Positions 46,568-56,079 are shown, counted from the first letter of the stretch. The stretch: DNA of 64,000 nt from Sinomonas susongensis (GCF_005877005.1 NZ_SSNH01000003.1:178782-242781), one strand, 5' to 3'. The notes: a model not told the origin generated them from the sequence alone. Made by a program: numbers and translations.

Positions 46568-47473
46568 GTGTCTGTAGGTAACGAGCCGCTCCGTCTCCTC
46601 GCCGTCCACGCCCACCCGGACGACGAGTCCAGCAAGGGCGCCCCCATGATGGCGAAGTACCTCGCCGAAGGCCACGAGGTCATGGTGGTGAGCTGCACGG
46701 ACGGATCGCGAGGGGACATCCAGAACCCCGCGCTGTTGGGCCACCCCCACGCGAGCCGTGACATGGCTGGCGTCCGGCGGCTCGAGATGGCCGAGGCGCA
46801 GCGCATCATCGGCATGCAGCACCGGTGGCTCGGCTTCACCGACTCGGGACTCCCCGAGGGCGATCCTCTGCCGCCGCTGCCGTGGGGCGCGTTCGCGACC
46901 TTCCCGCTTCACCAGGCCGCGGCGCCTCTTGTGCGGCTCGTGCGCGAGTTCCGGCCCCACGTCGTCGTCTCGTACGACGAGAACGGCGGCTACCCCCACC
47001 CGGACCACATCATGGCCCACAGGGTCGCGGTCGAAGCATTCCGCGCGGCCCCGCTCGAGGACGAGTACCGGGACGCCGGGGAACCATGGGAGCCGTCGAA
47101 GCTCTACTACGACGTGCCCTTCAACGTCCGCAAGTACGAGTCCTTCCACCGGGCCCTGCTCGAGGCGGGGCTCGAATCCCCTTACGCGCGCTGGGTCGCC
47201 TCAGCCACCGAGGACGACGCCGAGGGCCACCACCCGTGGGCGGCGCGGCACCCTGTGACGAGCCAGGTCGAGTGCGGCGAGTACTTCGAGATCCGGGACC
47301 GCGCCCTCGCCGCGCACGCCTCGCAGGTGGACCCGGACGGTTCGTTCTTCGCCGTCTCCCTCGAGCTGCGGCAGCGCCTGTGGCCCTGGGAGGACTACTC
47401 CCTCATTTCGTCGTCCGTGGGCTACCCGCAGGACGGCGAGACTGAGACGGATCTCTTCGCCGGGCTGCGATAG
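46568..47473 (+). CDS. mca: Mycothiol S-conjugate amidase
   Basis: A 301-residue zinc hydrolase that cleaves mycothiol conjugates of electrophiles and antibiotics to a mercapturic acid and GlcN-inositol. The LmbE-type zinc motif is AHPDDESSKGA (about 12-22), with the third ligand in YPHPDHIMAHRVAVEAF. Its length is closer to Mca than to the GlcNAc-Ins deacetylase MshB. GTG 46568 lies 7 nt after TATTCT. Confidence 0.9.
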   Translation: MSVGNEPLRLLAVHAHPDDESSKGAPMMAKYLAEGHEVMVVSCTDGSRGDIQNPALLGHPHASRDMAGVRRLEMAEAQRIIGMQHRWLGFTDSGLPEGDPLPPLPWGAFATFPLHQAAAPLVRLVREFRPHVVVSYDENGGYPHPDHIMAHRVAVEAFRAAPLEDEYRDAGEPWEPSKLYYDVPFNVRKYESFHRALLEAGLESPYARWVASATEDDAEGHHPWAARHPVTSQVECGEYFEIRDRALAAHASQVDPDGSFFAVSLELRQRLWPWEDYSLISSSVGYPQDGETETDLFAGLR

Positions 47474-47495
47474 TTTCGCACGCTAAGATTGTGGG

Positions 47496-47852
47496 GTGCA
47501 TTCTCTGCTTCTGGCCCTCGCCGCCACGCCCAGCCCGACTGATTCGGGGACGCTCCGCCCGGGCCTGACGGACGACCAGATCACCCCGGGAATCTGGGGA
47601 TTCCTGTCGACGGCGTTCATCGTCGTCCTCATGCTGTTTCTCATCGTGGACATGGTGCGCCGCCTCCGGCGCGTCCGGTACCGGAGCCAGGTCGAGGAGG
47701 AGCGCGCTGCCGGCGAGACTCCCGAGGGCCGCGGGGACGCAGACGAGGGCGACGGCGACGCGGACGAGGCTGCCGGTCCGGAGGCCCTCGGCGACGGCGC
47801 GAAGTCAGAGAACGGGTCTTCGGCCAGCCGGGGTCCCAAGGCCCCGCGCTAG
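47496..47852 (+). CDS. Small membrane protein next to mca
   Basis: A 118-residue protein with a short N-terminus, one membrane helix (STAFIVVLMLFLIVDMV, about 38-54), a basic stop-transfer patch (RRLRRVRYR), and an acidic Gly/Asp-rich cytoplasmic tail. I do not recognise a named domain. GTG 47496 lies 6 nt after TAAGAT (47484-47489), so it is probably leaderless and independent of mca. Confidence 0.75.
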   Translation: MHSLLLALAATPSPTDSGTLRPGLTDDQITPGIWGFLSTAFIVVLMLFLIVDMVRRLRRVRYRSQVEEERAAGETPEGRGDADEGDGDADEAAGPEALGDGAKSENGSSASRGPKAPR

Positions 47853-47943
47853 GTGCTCGCGACCGGCGCGGCCGGAGCGGGCGCACCGCCCGCCGGTTCG
47901 TGCAGGTGTGTAGCCGTCCCCTTTCCGGGGGAGACTCAGGGGT

Positions 47944-50109
47944 ATGGCGAATCGACTGGCCGGGAGCCCCTCGGCCTACCTCCGGCAGCATGCGGACAAT
48001 CCCGTCGACTGGCAGCCTTACGGCGACGAGGCATTTGCCGAGGCAGAGCGACGCGGCGTCCCACTCTTCATCTCGATCGGCTACGCCGCGTGCCACTGGT
48101 GCCACGTCATGGCCCACGAGTCCTTCGAGGACCGCGCAACGGCCGAGGTGCTCAACGAGCGGTTCGTGAGCATCAAGGTGGACCGCGAGGAGCGCCCGGA
48201 CGTCGACGCCGTCTACATGGCGGCGTGCCAGGCCATGAGCGGCCAGGGCGGCTGGCCCCTGAGCATCTTCGCCCTGCCGGACGGCCGCGCGTTCTACGCC
48301 GGCACCTACTTCCCGCCGCTCCCGTACCCGGGACGCCCCAGCTTCCGCCAGATTCTCGACGCGGTCTGGGAGGCCTGGACCGAGCGCCGGGACGCCGTCG
48401 AGCAGCAGGCCGCCGCGCTCGCCGAGGGGCTGGGCGGGGTATTCTCCGCGCACCTACTCGACGTCGAGGCCCCCGCGGGGAGTGTTGAGCCTCAGACGCT
48501 CGAGGCGGCAGTCGCGGGACTCGTGCGGACCGAGGATCCCGAACACGGCGGCTTCGGGGGCGCCCCCAAGTTCCCGCCGTCGCCCGTTCTCGAATTCCTC
48601 ATCCGCCACGCTGTGGGAACCTCCGCTGGAACGTCCCCTGACAGCGGCAGCGGCAGCGCCGACGTCGCGCGCGGCCTCGCGGGCCGCACGCTCGCGGCCA
48701 TGTGCCGCTCGGCCCTCTTCGACGCCCTCGGCGGCGGGTTTGCCAGGTACTCCGTGACGGCGGACTGGTCTCTCCCGCACTACGAGAAGATGCTGTACGA
48801 CAACGCTCAGCTGCTGCGGGTCCTCGCGCACTGGGTGCGCCTCGGAGGCTCGGCGGAGTTCCCGCTCGAGGAGGCACGTCGGGCCGCCGGGCTCACGGCG
48901 GACTTCCTCGTCCGCGAGCTCGGCCTTCCCGAGGGGGGCTTGGCGTCGTCCCTCGACGCCGACTCGGACCGCGATGGACGCAGCGTCGAGGGCGGCTACT
49001 ACGTCTGGACGCGCCGGGAGCTCGGCGATGCCCTGGGCGCGGACAACTCGGACGACGCCGGGCGCCTTGCCTCGCTCTTTGGGCTCCCCAGCGGCGACCA
49101 ACCCGAGAATGCCGCTCCCCTGCACGCGGGCCGCGAGCTCGGCCCCGAGGAGCGCGAACTCCTCGAACGGCACCGCGCTGCGCTCCTCGCCGCCCGGTCC
49201 CGCCGGACACCGCCCGGGCGGGACGACAAGGTGGTCGCTGGCTGGAACGGCCTCGCCGTCGCCGCCCTCGCGGACGCGGCGTGGGCCCTTGAGAGGCCCG
49301 AACTCCTCGACGAGGCGCGCCGCGCCGCGGAGCTCCTCGCAACCGTGCACTGGGACGGGGAGCGGCTCCTCCGCGTGTCCCACGCCGGCTCGGCAGCGGG
49401 GATCGAGGGCCTGCTCGCGGACTATGCGGGCTGCGCGGAGGGCGCCTTCGCGCTCTATGCGGCAACCGGGGAGGAGCGCTGGTACGCGTGGGCGGAGGAG
49501 CTCGTCACTGCCGCCACTGGGCGCTTCGTCGCGGATGGGCTGCTCTCGGACGAGGCAGTGGCCGGTGATGGGTCGGCCCGTGAAGCAGTGGCCGCTGATG
49601 GCTCCGGTGGAGCATCGGCTGGCGTACGTGCCGCTCTCGCCGGAGCGCGCACGCTCGATCCCCACGACACGGAGATTCCGAGCGGAGCCTCCTTGCTCGC
49701 CGGCGTCCTTCTGACCCACGCTGCGTACAGCAGTTCCTCCGGCGACCGGGGGCTCGCATCCTCGATCCTCGCTGGCCTGCCACGTGTCCTCGCCCAGGGG
49801 CCTCGGGTGGCGGGCTGGCTCCTCGCCGTGGCCGAGGCCGCCCTCGCAGGCCCCCTCGAGATCGCCGTCGTCGGCGCCCCCGGCGAGGAACGACGCCGTC
49901 TGCTCGCCGCAGCGTGGGCAGCACCCAGCCCCGGGCTCGTGGTCGCCGCCGGGAAAGCCGTGGCCGAGGACTCACGCGTCCCGCTGCTCGCCGACCGGCC
50001 AGCAGGCCCGCATGGGTCGCCGCTCGCCTACGTGTGCCGGGACTTCGCCTGCCGGCTCCCGGTCAGCACGCCTGAGGAGCTGGTGGAACAGGTGCGTGCC
50101 GGAGGATGA
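47944..50109 (+). CDS. DUF255 thioredoxin-fold protein (YyaL/spermatogenesis-associated protein 20 family)
   Basis: A 721-residue cytoplasmic protein. The N-terminal thioredoxin-like domain (about 1-165) has the CHWC redox motif in [18 protein letters not shown]. The remainder is an (alpha/alpha)6-barrel like N-acylglucosamine epimerases and cellobiose epimerases ([29 protein letters not shown]). The family is widespread and conserved, but its reaction is not known. GGGGGAG lies about 12 nt before ATG. It ends 6 nt from the convergent trhA stop. Confidence 0.92.
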   Translation: MANRLAGSPSAYLRQHADNPVDWQPYGDEAFAEAERRGVPLFISIGYAACHWCHVMAHESFEDRATAEVLNERFVSIKVDREERPDVDAVYMAACQAMSGQGGWPLSIFALPDGRAFYAGTYFPPLPYPGRPSFRQILDAVWEAWTERRDAVEQQAAALAEGLGGVFSAHLLDVEAPAGSVEPQTLEAAVAGLVRTEDPEHGGFGGAPKFPPSPVLEFLIRHAVGTSAGTSPDSGSGSADVARGLAGRTLAAMCRSALFDALGGGFARYSVTADWSLPHYEKMLYDNAQLLRVLAHWVRLGGSAEFPLEEARRAAGLTADFLVRELGLPEGGLASSLDADSDRDGRSVEGGYYVWTRRELGDALGADNSDDAGRLASLFGLPSGDQPENAAPLHAGRELGPEERELLERHRAALLAARSRRTPPGRDDKVVAGWNGLAVAALADAAWALERPELLDEARRAAELLATVHWDGERLLRVSHAGSAAGIEGLLADYAGCAEGAFALYAATGEERWYAWAEELVTAATGRFVADGLLSDEAVAGDGSAREAVAADGSGGASAGVRAALAGARTLDPHDTEIPSGASLLAGVLLTHAAYSSSSGDRGLASSILAGLPRVLAQGPRVAGWLLAVAEAALAGPLEIAVVGAPGEERRRLLAAAWAAPSPGLVVAAGKAVAEDSRVPLLADRPAGPHGSPLAYVCRDFACRLPVSTPEELVEQVRAGG

Positions 50110-50115
50110 CGGGTG

Positions 50116-50790
50116 TCAGAGGCCGGGTGCGCCCACAATCGCGACCATGATCGCGACGAAGTGCACGGCGAAGCCCGCGACCGTGAAGGCGTGGAAGAAC
50201 TCGTGGAACCCGAAATGCTGCCAGCTGAAGTTGGGCCGCCGGAACCCGTAGAAGACCGCGCCGGCAATATAGAAGGCCCCGCCCACGCACACGAGAATCG
50301 CGGCGGGGGCGTTCGCCGCGAAGAACTGGGGGAGGAACAGGAGTGCGGCGCAGCCGAGGGCAATGTAGATCGGCACGTAGAGCCACCGTGGCGCGGTGAG
50401 CCAGATGACGCGGAAGAGTACTCCGAGCACGGCCGCGGCCCAGATCGCGACGAGGAGGACGACGGCCGTCGGGCGCGGAAGGAGCACCCACGAGAGCGGG
50501 GTGTAGGTGCCTGCGATGACAAGCATGATGTTCGTGTGGTCGATCCGCTTGAGGATCGCCTTCACGGGAGGTGACCACCTGCCGCGGTGGTAGACCGCGG
50601 AAACGCTGAACAGGGCGAGGCCGGTGAATGCGTAGACGGCGCACGCGATCTTCCGGTCGGGCGTGGGAGCCAACGCGACGAGGACGATGCCGGCCACAAG
50701 CGCGATGGGCGCGGCGACGGTGTGGATCCAACCCCGCCACGACGGCTTGAGCGCCAAGAGTTCCGCGCGGTTCACCTCGTGCTGCCGCAT
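50116..50790 (-). CDS. trhA: Hemolysin III / TrhA family membrane protein
   Basis: A 224-residue PAQR-superfamily protein with seven hydrophobic segments and the conserved SAVYHRGRWSP, RIDHTNIMLVIAGTYTPL and FHEFFHAFTVAGFAVHF histidine motifs. Members are linked to membrane lipid homeostasis, not true haemolysis. ATG 50790 lies 6 nt from TAGACT (50797-50802, minus), so it is probably leaderless. Confidence 0.9.
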   Translation of the reverse strand: MRQHEVNRAELLALKPSWRGWIHTVAAPIALVAGIVLVALAPTPDRKIACAVYAFTGLALFSVSAVYHRGRWSPPVKAILKRIDHTNIMLVIAGTYTPLSWVLLPRPTAVVLLVAIWAAAVLGVLFRVIWLTAPRWLYVPIYIALGCAALLFLPQFFAANAPAAILVCVGGAFYIAGAVFYGFRRPNFSWQHFGFHEFFHAFTVAGFAVHFVAIMVAIVGAPGL

Positions 50791-50905
50791 GTTTCGAGTC
50801 TAGCCTCCATGTACCTAAGTTACTCCCCGGTAGCCAGCCGCCGGGGCCAGCCCCACCCGTGGGTCCAGCGCCGGCGCCCGCCGCGCTGCCGGTAGGCTGG
50901 GGGCC

Positions 50906-51004
50906 ATGCGTGAGCGGTGGCCGGGACTCTGGTGCGTCGGTCCGGCGTCGAGTCGGGCCGCGGCCTGGCTGCACCCCGAGACCCGGGCGGTGACGGCGCC
51001 GTGA
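50906..51004 (+). CDS. Possible 32-residue leader ORF of uppS
   Basis: ATG 50906 lies 7 nt after TAGGCT (50893-50898), the leaderless pattern seen across the window. It reads 32 codons (starting MRERWPGLWC, with three Trp) to TGA 51002-51004. That stop overlaps GTG 51001, an in-frame possible start of uppS, as GTGA. The peptide has no known homologue that I recognise; it may only serve to bring ribosomes to uppS. Confidence 0.4.
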   Translation: MRERWPGLWCVGPASSRAAAWLHPETRAVTAP

Positions 51005-51033
51005 CCGCGCGACGGCGTCACGGGAAGGACCGG

Positions 51034-51795
51034 ATGGAGCTTCCCGCCTTCCTCTACGGGTACTACGAGCGACGGCTCCAGCGTGTCCTGACGCCCGAGA
51101 ACATCCCCGGGCACATCGGCGTGATGGTGGACGGCAATCGCCGCTGGGCCCGGCAGTTCAACGCCCCGACGGCCCAAGGCCACCGGGCCGGGGCGGACAA
51201 GATCCACGAATTCCTTGGCTGGTGCCGCGAGCTCGGGGTGCGGGTCGTGACCCTGTACATGCTCTCGACCGACAACATGAACCGCTCGAGCGACGAGCTG
51301 GCGGAGCTCACGGAGATCATTGCCGAGACGCTCGACAGGCTCGACGACGACCCGAAAGTCTCCGTCCACGCTATGGGCGCCCCCGAGCTCCTCCCCGACC
51401 ACCTCGCGGAACGCCTGGCCCGTCTCACGGCGAAGCCGAGCCCGTCGGAACCCCTCCACGTCAACGTCGCCGTCGGCTATGGCGGCCGCCGCGAGATCGT
51501 CGACGCCGTCCGAGATCTCCTCAGGGACGCGCTCGCCCGCGGCGAGGACATCACGGCGCTCGCCGATCGGCTCGACGTCGACGACATCTCCCGCTTCCTC
51601 TACACCGCGGGGCAGCCGGACCCCGACCTCGTGATCCGCACGTCGGGGGAGCAGCGGCTCTCCGGCTTCCTCATGTGGCAGAGCGCCTACAGCGAGTTCT
51701 ACTTCTGCGAGGCCCTGTGGCCGGACTTCCGGAAGGTCGACTTCCTGCGCGCCCTCCGCGACTATGCGGGGCGTCAGCGCCGCTTCGGCGCCTGA
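51034..51795 (+). CDS. uppS: Isoprenyl transferase (undecaprenyl diphosphate synthase family)
   Basis: A 253-residue (from ATG 51034) cis-prenyltransferase that extends isoprenoid diphosphates into the lipid carrier for peptidoglycan and wall polymers. The catalytic Asp is in HIGVMVDGNRRWARQ; VTLYMLSTDNMNRSSDE, VAVGYGGRREIVDAV and DLVIRTSGEQRLSGFL are conserved. GGGAAGGAC lies 5 nt before ATG 51034; GTG 51001 is an upstream in-frame alternative coupled to a short ORF. Confidence 0.95.
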   Translation: MELPAFLYGYYERRLQRVLTPENIPGHIGVMVDGNRRWARQFNAPTAQGHRAGADKIHEFLGWCRELGVRVVTLYMLSTDNMNRSSDELAELTEIIAETLDRLDDDPKVSVHAMGAPELLPDHLAERLARLTAKPSPSEPLHVNVAVGYGGRREIVDAVRDLLRDALARGEDITALADRLDVDDISRFLYTAGQPDPDLVIRTSGEQRLSGFLMWQSAYSEFYFCEALWPDFRKVDFLRALRDYAGRQRRFGA

Positions 51796-51800
51796 GCGGC

Positions 51801-51952
51801 GCGCTTTTTAGGCCGCGCTGTTCAGGCCGCCGTACTTTTCAGGCCGCCGCGCTGTTCAGGTCGCCGCGCTGTTCAGGCGGTCGTGCTGTTCAGATCGCCC
51901 GCGCTGTTCAGATCGCCCGCGCTGTTCAGGCCGCCGCGCTTTTCAGGCCGCC
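51801..51952. repeat. Degenerate tandem repeat, about nine units of 14-20 bp
   Basis: Units close to GCGCTGTTCAGGCCGCC follow one another between uppS and the convergent MFS gene, with variants TTCAGATCGCCC and TTTTCAGGCC. Each unit brings a TCA, which is TGA on the minus strand. The last unit supplies the MFS stop codon (51943-51945). Confidence 0.9.
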
Positions 51953-53145
51953 GTCGACCTGATTCCGCGCGCGACCGCGACGAGGCACGCGAGGCACACG
52001 GCGGCGACCACGAGGAGCAGCACCGCGTAGGGGGCGAACCCTGCGAGGCCGGCCAGCACGATCGGGAGCAGGAAGCCGAGGTAGCTCAGGCTGTAGTAGA
52101 CGCCCGTGAGGCCGGCGAGATCGTCGGGGCCCGCGATCGACTGCACCTCGCCCAGGCCCGAGACGAGACACGTCCCGTAGGCGGCCCCCAGGATCGCCGC
52201 CGCGAGTGCGCCGAGCCACGGTGAGAGGACGACGGCGTTTCCGGCGGCAGCCAGGAGCCCGACGAGCATTGCCGCCAGGCCGGCGACCCCGGCCCGCCCG
52301 TGCGTCAGGGCGTTGATCCGGGGAACGAACGGCTGCACGACGGCGCCCACGCCGAGGGTCAGCACCGTGAGGCCGGTTGCGTAGGCGAGAGCCCAGCGTC
52401 CGACGACGGGTGCTTCGAGCAGCGGAATGACGGCGTACCCGATTCCGGCGGTAGCGAAGATCCACGGCGCCCCGGGCACGACAACGCGCACGAATCTCTC
52501 ATGCCCGACGAGCGGCACCCGGAGGTCGTCCCAGAGGCCCCTGGAGCTCCGGCTGCCCCCTGCGGACTTCGTTTCGGGCACGGAGGCGACGAGCGCGAGC
52601 GACGCGAGCGCGAGCACCACGTGGACCGCGTAGGGGAGGACCGACGGGAGGGGGCCCCATTGGGCGAGGGAGCCCGCCACCCCTGCGCCTAGCCCGAAAC
52701 CGAGGGTGAGCGCGAGGGCGGGGCGTCGCGCCCCTGCGGCGGAACTGCCTTCCGGAGCGAGTGTCGGGTCGAACCGCGGTCCCGAGAGTTCCTTGACCCA
52801 ACTCGTGCCGACTGACATCGCAACGCCCACCGAGGCACCGGCCAGAAACCGTCCGCCGCACATGGCCACGGCCGAGGCGGACCCCACGGCGAGGACGATG
52901 CTCGCAGCGGCCGAGAGCAGGACGCCGGCGAGCACGAGGGGGCGGCGTCCGTGGCGATCGGACAGTGCGCCCCCGAGCAGGAGACCGGGGACGAGTCCGG
53001 CCACGTAGGTTCCGAGGAAGACGTCGACCGCGAGCACCGAGTAGTGGAAGTTCACCTCGTAGAGGTGCAGGAGCGGGGTGAAGTGGTTCCCGCCCCACGC
53101 GATGGCGAACAGGGCAGACGAGGCACGGAGCCAGGGGCGGCGCAT
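51943..53145 (-). CDS. Major facilitator superfamily transporter
   Basis: A 400-residue membrane protein with about 12 hydrophobic segments. The MFS loop 2-3 signature GGALSDRHGRRPLVLAG is near residue 60. It resembles drug/sugar MFS exporters; substrate unknown. ATG 53145 gives MRRPWLRASS; no good ribosome site is seen and an upstream start is possible. It lies 91 nt downstream of a GntR regulator on the same strand, which probably controls it. Confidence 0.88.
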   Translation of the reverse strand: MRRPWLRASSALFAIAWGGNHFTPLLHLYEVNFHYSVLAVDVFLGTYVAGLVPGLLLGGALSDRHGRRPLVLAGVLLSAAASIVLAVGSASAVAMCGGRFLAGASVGVAMSVGTSWVKELSGPRFDPTLAPEGSSAAGARRPALALTLGFGLGAGVAGSLAQWGPLPSVLPYAVHVVLALASLALVASVPETKSAGGSRSSRGLWDDLRVPLVGHERFVRVVVPGAPWIFATAGIGYAVIPLLEAPVVGRWALAYATGLTVLTLGVGAVVQPFVPRINALTHGRAGVAGLAAMLVGLLAAAGNAVVLSPWLGALAAAILGAAYGTCLVSGLGEVQSIAGPDDLAGLTGVYYSLSYLGFLLPIVLAGLAGFAPYAVLLLVVAAVCLACLVAVARGIRSTAA

Positions 53146-53236
53146 GAGGGGCTTTCTGTTGTTGGGGAGCGGGTAGGGTGCTGGGGCCCCGGGCTGCTGT
53201 CGGGACGGGCCCCCGATTCTGGCGGGCGGAGCCGTG

Positions 53237-53905
53237 TCAGGAGCCCGAAGCACCGCGGCCGCCGAGGCCGACGTGTGCGCGCAGCAGGCGGGAGTATCCC
53301 GCGGCATCACCGTGGGCGAAGAGCTCGGCGAGTTCCCGGTGCTGCGCAAGGAAGCGCGCGACGTCGGACCTGCCGCTGCGGACGACGGCGTGCGTGAGCC
53401 GCGCGAGCCGTGGGCGGAGCTGGGCGTAGAAGCCGTCGAGGATCGGATTCCGCGAGGCGCTTGCAACGGCCGCATGGAAGGCGTGGTCCGCACTCGCGAA
53501 CGCGAGCGCATCCCCGCGTTCTCGGGCCCGCGCCTGCTCGTCGAGGAAGCCCCTGAGGGCAGATTCGGTGGTGGTCCGCGCCTCGGCCTCGGCGACCCGG
53601 ACCGATTCCGCCTCGAGCATGACCCGGGCTTCGAGGAGATGCCGCGCGGCGGCGTCGTCCTCGGCGGTGACGATCGCGCCCTTCTTGGGGTAGAGGCGGA
53701 GCAGGCCTTCGGCGGCAAGCCGGAGGAAGGCTTCCCGGACGGGCGTCCGGCTCATGCCCAGGGAGTCGGCACGCTCGCCTTCGGTGATGAGCGATCCCGC
53801 CTGGAGCGTTCCCGAGACGATGTCCTCGGCGAGCGAGGCATAGGCCCTCTCGGCGGCAGTGGCGGGCGATCCGGGAAGAACCGGCGACAGGAACGACACA
53901 ACCAC
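53237..53905 (-). CDS. GntR-family regulator with FCD domain
   Basis: A 222-residue FadR-type regulator. The N-terminal winged helix (about 18-78: AERAYASLAEDIVSGTLQAG, LGMSRTPVREAFLRLAAEGLL) is followed by an all-helical FCD effector domain (about 85-210) with the metal/ligand residues of EARVMLEAE and AHVGLGG. GTG 53905, or GTG 53899 which lies 7 nt after TAGAGT (53907-53912, minus), is the start. Likely regulates the MFS gene and itself. Confidence 0.9.
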   Translation of the reverse strand: MVVSFLSPVLPGSPATAAERAYASLAEDIVSGTLQAGSLITEGERADSLGMSRTPVREAFLRLAAEGLLRLYPKKGAIVTAEDDAAARHLLEARVMLEAESVRVAEAEARTTTESALRGFLDEQARARERGDALAFASADHAFHAAVASASRNPILDGFYAQLRPRLARLTHAVVRSGRSDVARFLAQHRELAELFAHGDAAGYSRLLRAHVGLGGRGASGS

Positions 53906-53916
53906 AACTCTAGCCT

Positions 53917-53943
53917 GTTGTACGCAATGATAGATGCAACAAC
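53917..53943. promoter_or_regulatory. Weak candidate GntR operator
   Basis: GTTGT (53917-53921) and ACAAC (53939-53943) form a 5-bp inverted repeat around TTGTACGCAA, just upstream of the GntR -10 element. It fits autoregulation but is only a weak match to known FadR-type sites. Confidence 0.3.
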
Positions 53944-53962
53944 GGATCCCAGTGATTCAGGC

Positions 53963-53979
53963 AACATGCCCGGCATGTT
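53963..53979. promoter_or_regulatory. Perfect 17-bp palindrome, operator-like
   Basis: AACATGCC-C-GGCATGTT, 8 bp per arm, in the 249-bp divergent gap between the GntR gene and phoH. It is too short for a terminator; the 17-bp size fits a dimeric regulator. The binding protein is unknown. Confidence 0.5.
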
Positions 53980-54154
53980 CATTTCGCGGCAACCTCGTGC
54001 GGCGTAATGTGGCGGCATCGGGGGCATCCGCTTCCCGAACGGGGAGGCCGAATTGGGCGTTGCGTTTGCAGCTGCTCCAGGAGGCCGGTTCGGCCTCACG
54101 GCCGAGCCGGAAAAATCTGGAGACTGCCGGGGAAACCCGGGGGCTGGAGTCGAC

Positions 54155-55489
54155 GTGACGACCACAGGAACGCTGTCCGGAGAGCCCACCGCCGCTGTCG
54201 GTCGGCGGACTTATGTGCTGGACACCTCCGTGCTGCTGTCGGACCCGAGGGCCGTGCTGCGCTTTGCGGAGCACGAGGTCGTGATCCCCGTTGTCGTGAT
54301 CACCGAACTCGAGGCGAAACGCCATGATCCCGAGCTGGGCTACTTCGCCCGCAAGGCGCTGCGACTGCTGGACGATCTCCGCCTCGAGCACGGGAGCCTC
54401 GGCAGCCCGATTCCGATCGGTGCGCTGGGCGGGACGCTCGTAGTCGAGCTCAACCACATTTCGGCAGAGGTGCTGCCCGCCGGCTTCCGCAGCGGTGACA
54501 ACGACTCGCGGATCCTCGCCGTCGCGAAGAACCTCGGCAATGAGGGACGTTCCGTCACGGTCGTCTCGAAGGACCTCCCGATGCGCGTCAAGGCGTCCGC
54601 GATGCAGCTCGACGCGGACGAGTACCGCAACGAGCAGATCGTCGATTCGGGGTGGACCGGGGTCGCGGAGATCGAGGCGAGCGAGGCGGAGGTCTCGGCG
54701 CTGTACGGCCACGAGCCGGTCTTCCTTCCGGAAGCGGCCGAGATGCCCGTCAACACGGGGCTTGTCATCATGTCCTCCCGCGGCTCGGCCCTCGGCCGCG
54801 TCGGCGCGGACAAGCAGGTCCGCCTCGTCCGCGGCGACCGTGACGTCTTCGGGCTCCACGGGCGCTCCGCGGAGCAGCGGCTCGCGATCGACCTCCTCAT
54901 GGATCCCGCTGTCGGGATCGTGTCCCTCGGAGGGAAGGCCGGCACGGGCAAGTCGGCCCTCGCGTTGTGTGCCGGCCTCGAGGCCGTCATGGAGCGCCGC
55001 GAGCACAAGAAGGTCGTAGTGTTCCGGCCGCTGTTCGCCGTGGGCGGCCAGGAGCTCGGCTACCTGCCGGGCACTGAGGCCGAGAAGATGAACCCCTGGG
55101 GCCAGGCGGTCTTCGACACGCTCGGTGCGGTGACCAGCCCCGCCGTCATCGACGAGGTCATGGACCGCGGGATGCTCGAGGTACTGCCCCTCACCCACAT
55201 CCGGGGACGGTCGCTGCACGACTCCTTCGTCATCGTCGACGAGGCGCAGTCGCTCGAGAAGAACGTCCTGCTCACGGTCATGAGCCGCATCGGTCAGAAC
55301 TCGAAGATCGTCCTCACACACGACGTCGCCCAGCGCGACAACCTGCGGGTGGGGCGGCACGACGGGATCGCAGCCGTCGTCGAGACGCTCAAGGGCCACC
55401 CGCTCTTCGCGCACGTGACGCTCACACGGTCCGAGCGTTCGCCCATCGCGGCGCTCGTGACAGAGCTGCTCGAGCGGGCCGAGATCTAA
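54155..55489 (+). CDS. PIN domain - PhoH ATPase fusion protein
   Basis: A 444-residue protein of the PhoH2 type. An N-terminal PIN ribonuclease-like domain (about 15-150: [15 protein letters not shown] with catalytic Asp, [31 protein letters not shown]) is joined to a PhoH ATPase/helicase (Walker [13 protein letters not shown], Walker [14 protein letters not shown]). PhoH2 proteins unwind and cut RNA in vitro. GTG 54155 has GGAG 5 nt upstream, better than longer starts. Confidence 0.92.
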   Translation: MTTTGTLSGEPTAAVGRRTYVLDTSVLLSDPRAVLRFAEHEVVIPVVVITELEAKRHDPELGYFARKALRLLDDLRLEHGSLGSPIPIGALGGTLVVELNHISAEVLPAGFRSGDNDSRILAVAKNLGNEGRSVTVVSKDLPMRVKASAMQLDADEYRNEQIVDSGWTGVAEIEASEAEVSALYGHEPVFLPEAAEMPVNTGLVIMSSRGSALGRVGADKQVRLVRGDRDVFGLHGRSAEQRLAIDLLMDPAVGIVSLGGKAGTGKSALALCAGLEAVMERREHKKVVVFRPLFAVGGQELGYLPGTEAEKMNPWGQAVFDTLGAVTSPAVIDEVMDRGMLEVLPLTHIRGRSLHDSFVIVDEAQSLEKNVLLTVMSRIGQNSKIVLTHDVAQRDNLRVGRHDGIAAVVETLKGHPLFAHVTLTRSERSPIAALVTELLERAEI

Positions 55490-55560
55490 GGGGCGATCTA
55501 GGAGCCGAGATCCAAGGGTGATTGCCACGGAGTGAGGGAGTCGTCGGATAGGGTCCAACT

Positions 55561-56079
55561 GTGACCCACCGACTCCCCGAGCTCTGGCACACGAGCCCGG
55601 TCGCGTTCTGGCTTGTCGCGGCGTGCCTGGCGTACTTCGTCTGGATGGCGGCGCGGCTCGCCGTGATCGACATCCGGAGCCATCTCCTGCCGAACCGGAT
55701 TGTGCTGCCGAGCTACTGGGCGGCGTTGCCGCTCGCCGTTGCCGCCGCGATCGGTTCGGCGGGCGCCACGTTCGACGGCGGAGCGGTGGCTCGCGTGGTC
55801 GGCGGCGGGGCGGTGCTGTGGGCCGTCTACTTCGTGCTCCGCGTCGTGTACCCCGCCGGCATGGGCCTCGGCGACGTGAAGCTGGCGGGCGTCCTCGGCC
55901 TGTACCTCGGATACCTCAGCTGGGAGCACCTCCTCTGGGGCACCGCGGCCGCGTTCCTGCTCGGTGGACTCTACGGCGTCGTCCTCATCGTGCTGCGGCG
56001 CGCGACCGGCAAGACGGCCATCCCATTCGGGCCGTTCATGCTGGCTGGCGCCGCCCTCGCGCTCCTGCTGCCCGCCTAG
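55561..56079 (+). CDS. A24-family prepilin peptidase, peptidase domain only
   Basis: A 172-residue membrane protein with about six hydrophobic segments. The two catalytic Asp of the aspartyl protease are in AVIDIRSHLLPN and GMGLGDVKLAG. It lacks the N-terminal methyltransferase domain of PilD, so it is of the short TadV/CpaA type. No pilin or tad gene is in the window. GTG 55561 lies 6 nt after TAGGGT (55549-55554), probably leaderless. Confidence 0.88.
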   Translation: MTHRLPELWHTSPVAFWLVAACLAYFVWMAARLAVIDIRSHLLPNRIVLPSYWAALPLAVAAAIGSAGATFDGGAVARVVGGGAVLWAVYFVLRVVYPAGMGLGDVKLAGVLGLYLGYLSWEHLLWGTAAAFLLGGLYGVVLIVLRRATGKTAIPFGPFMLAGAALALLLPA

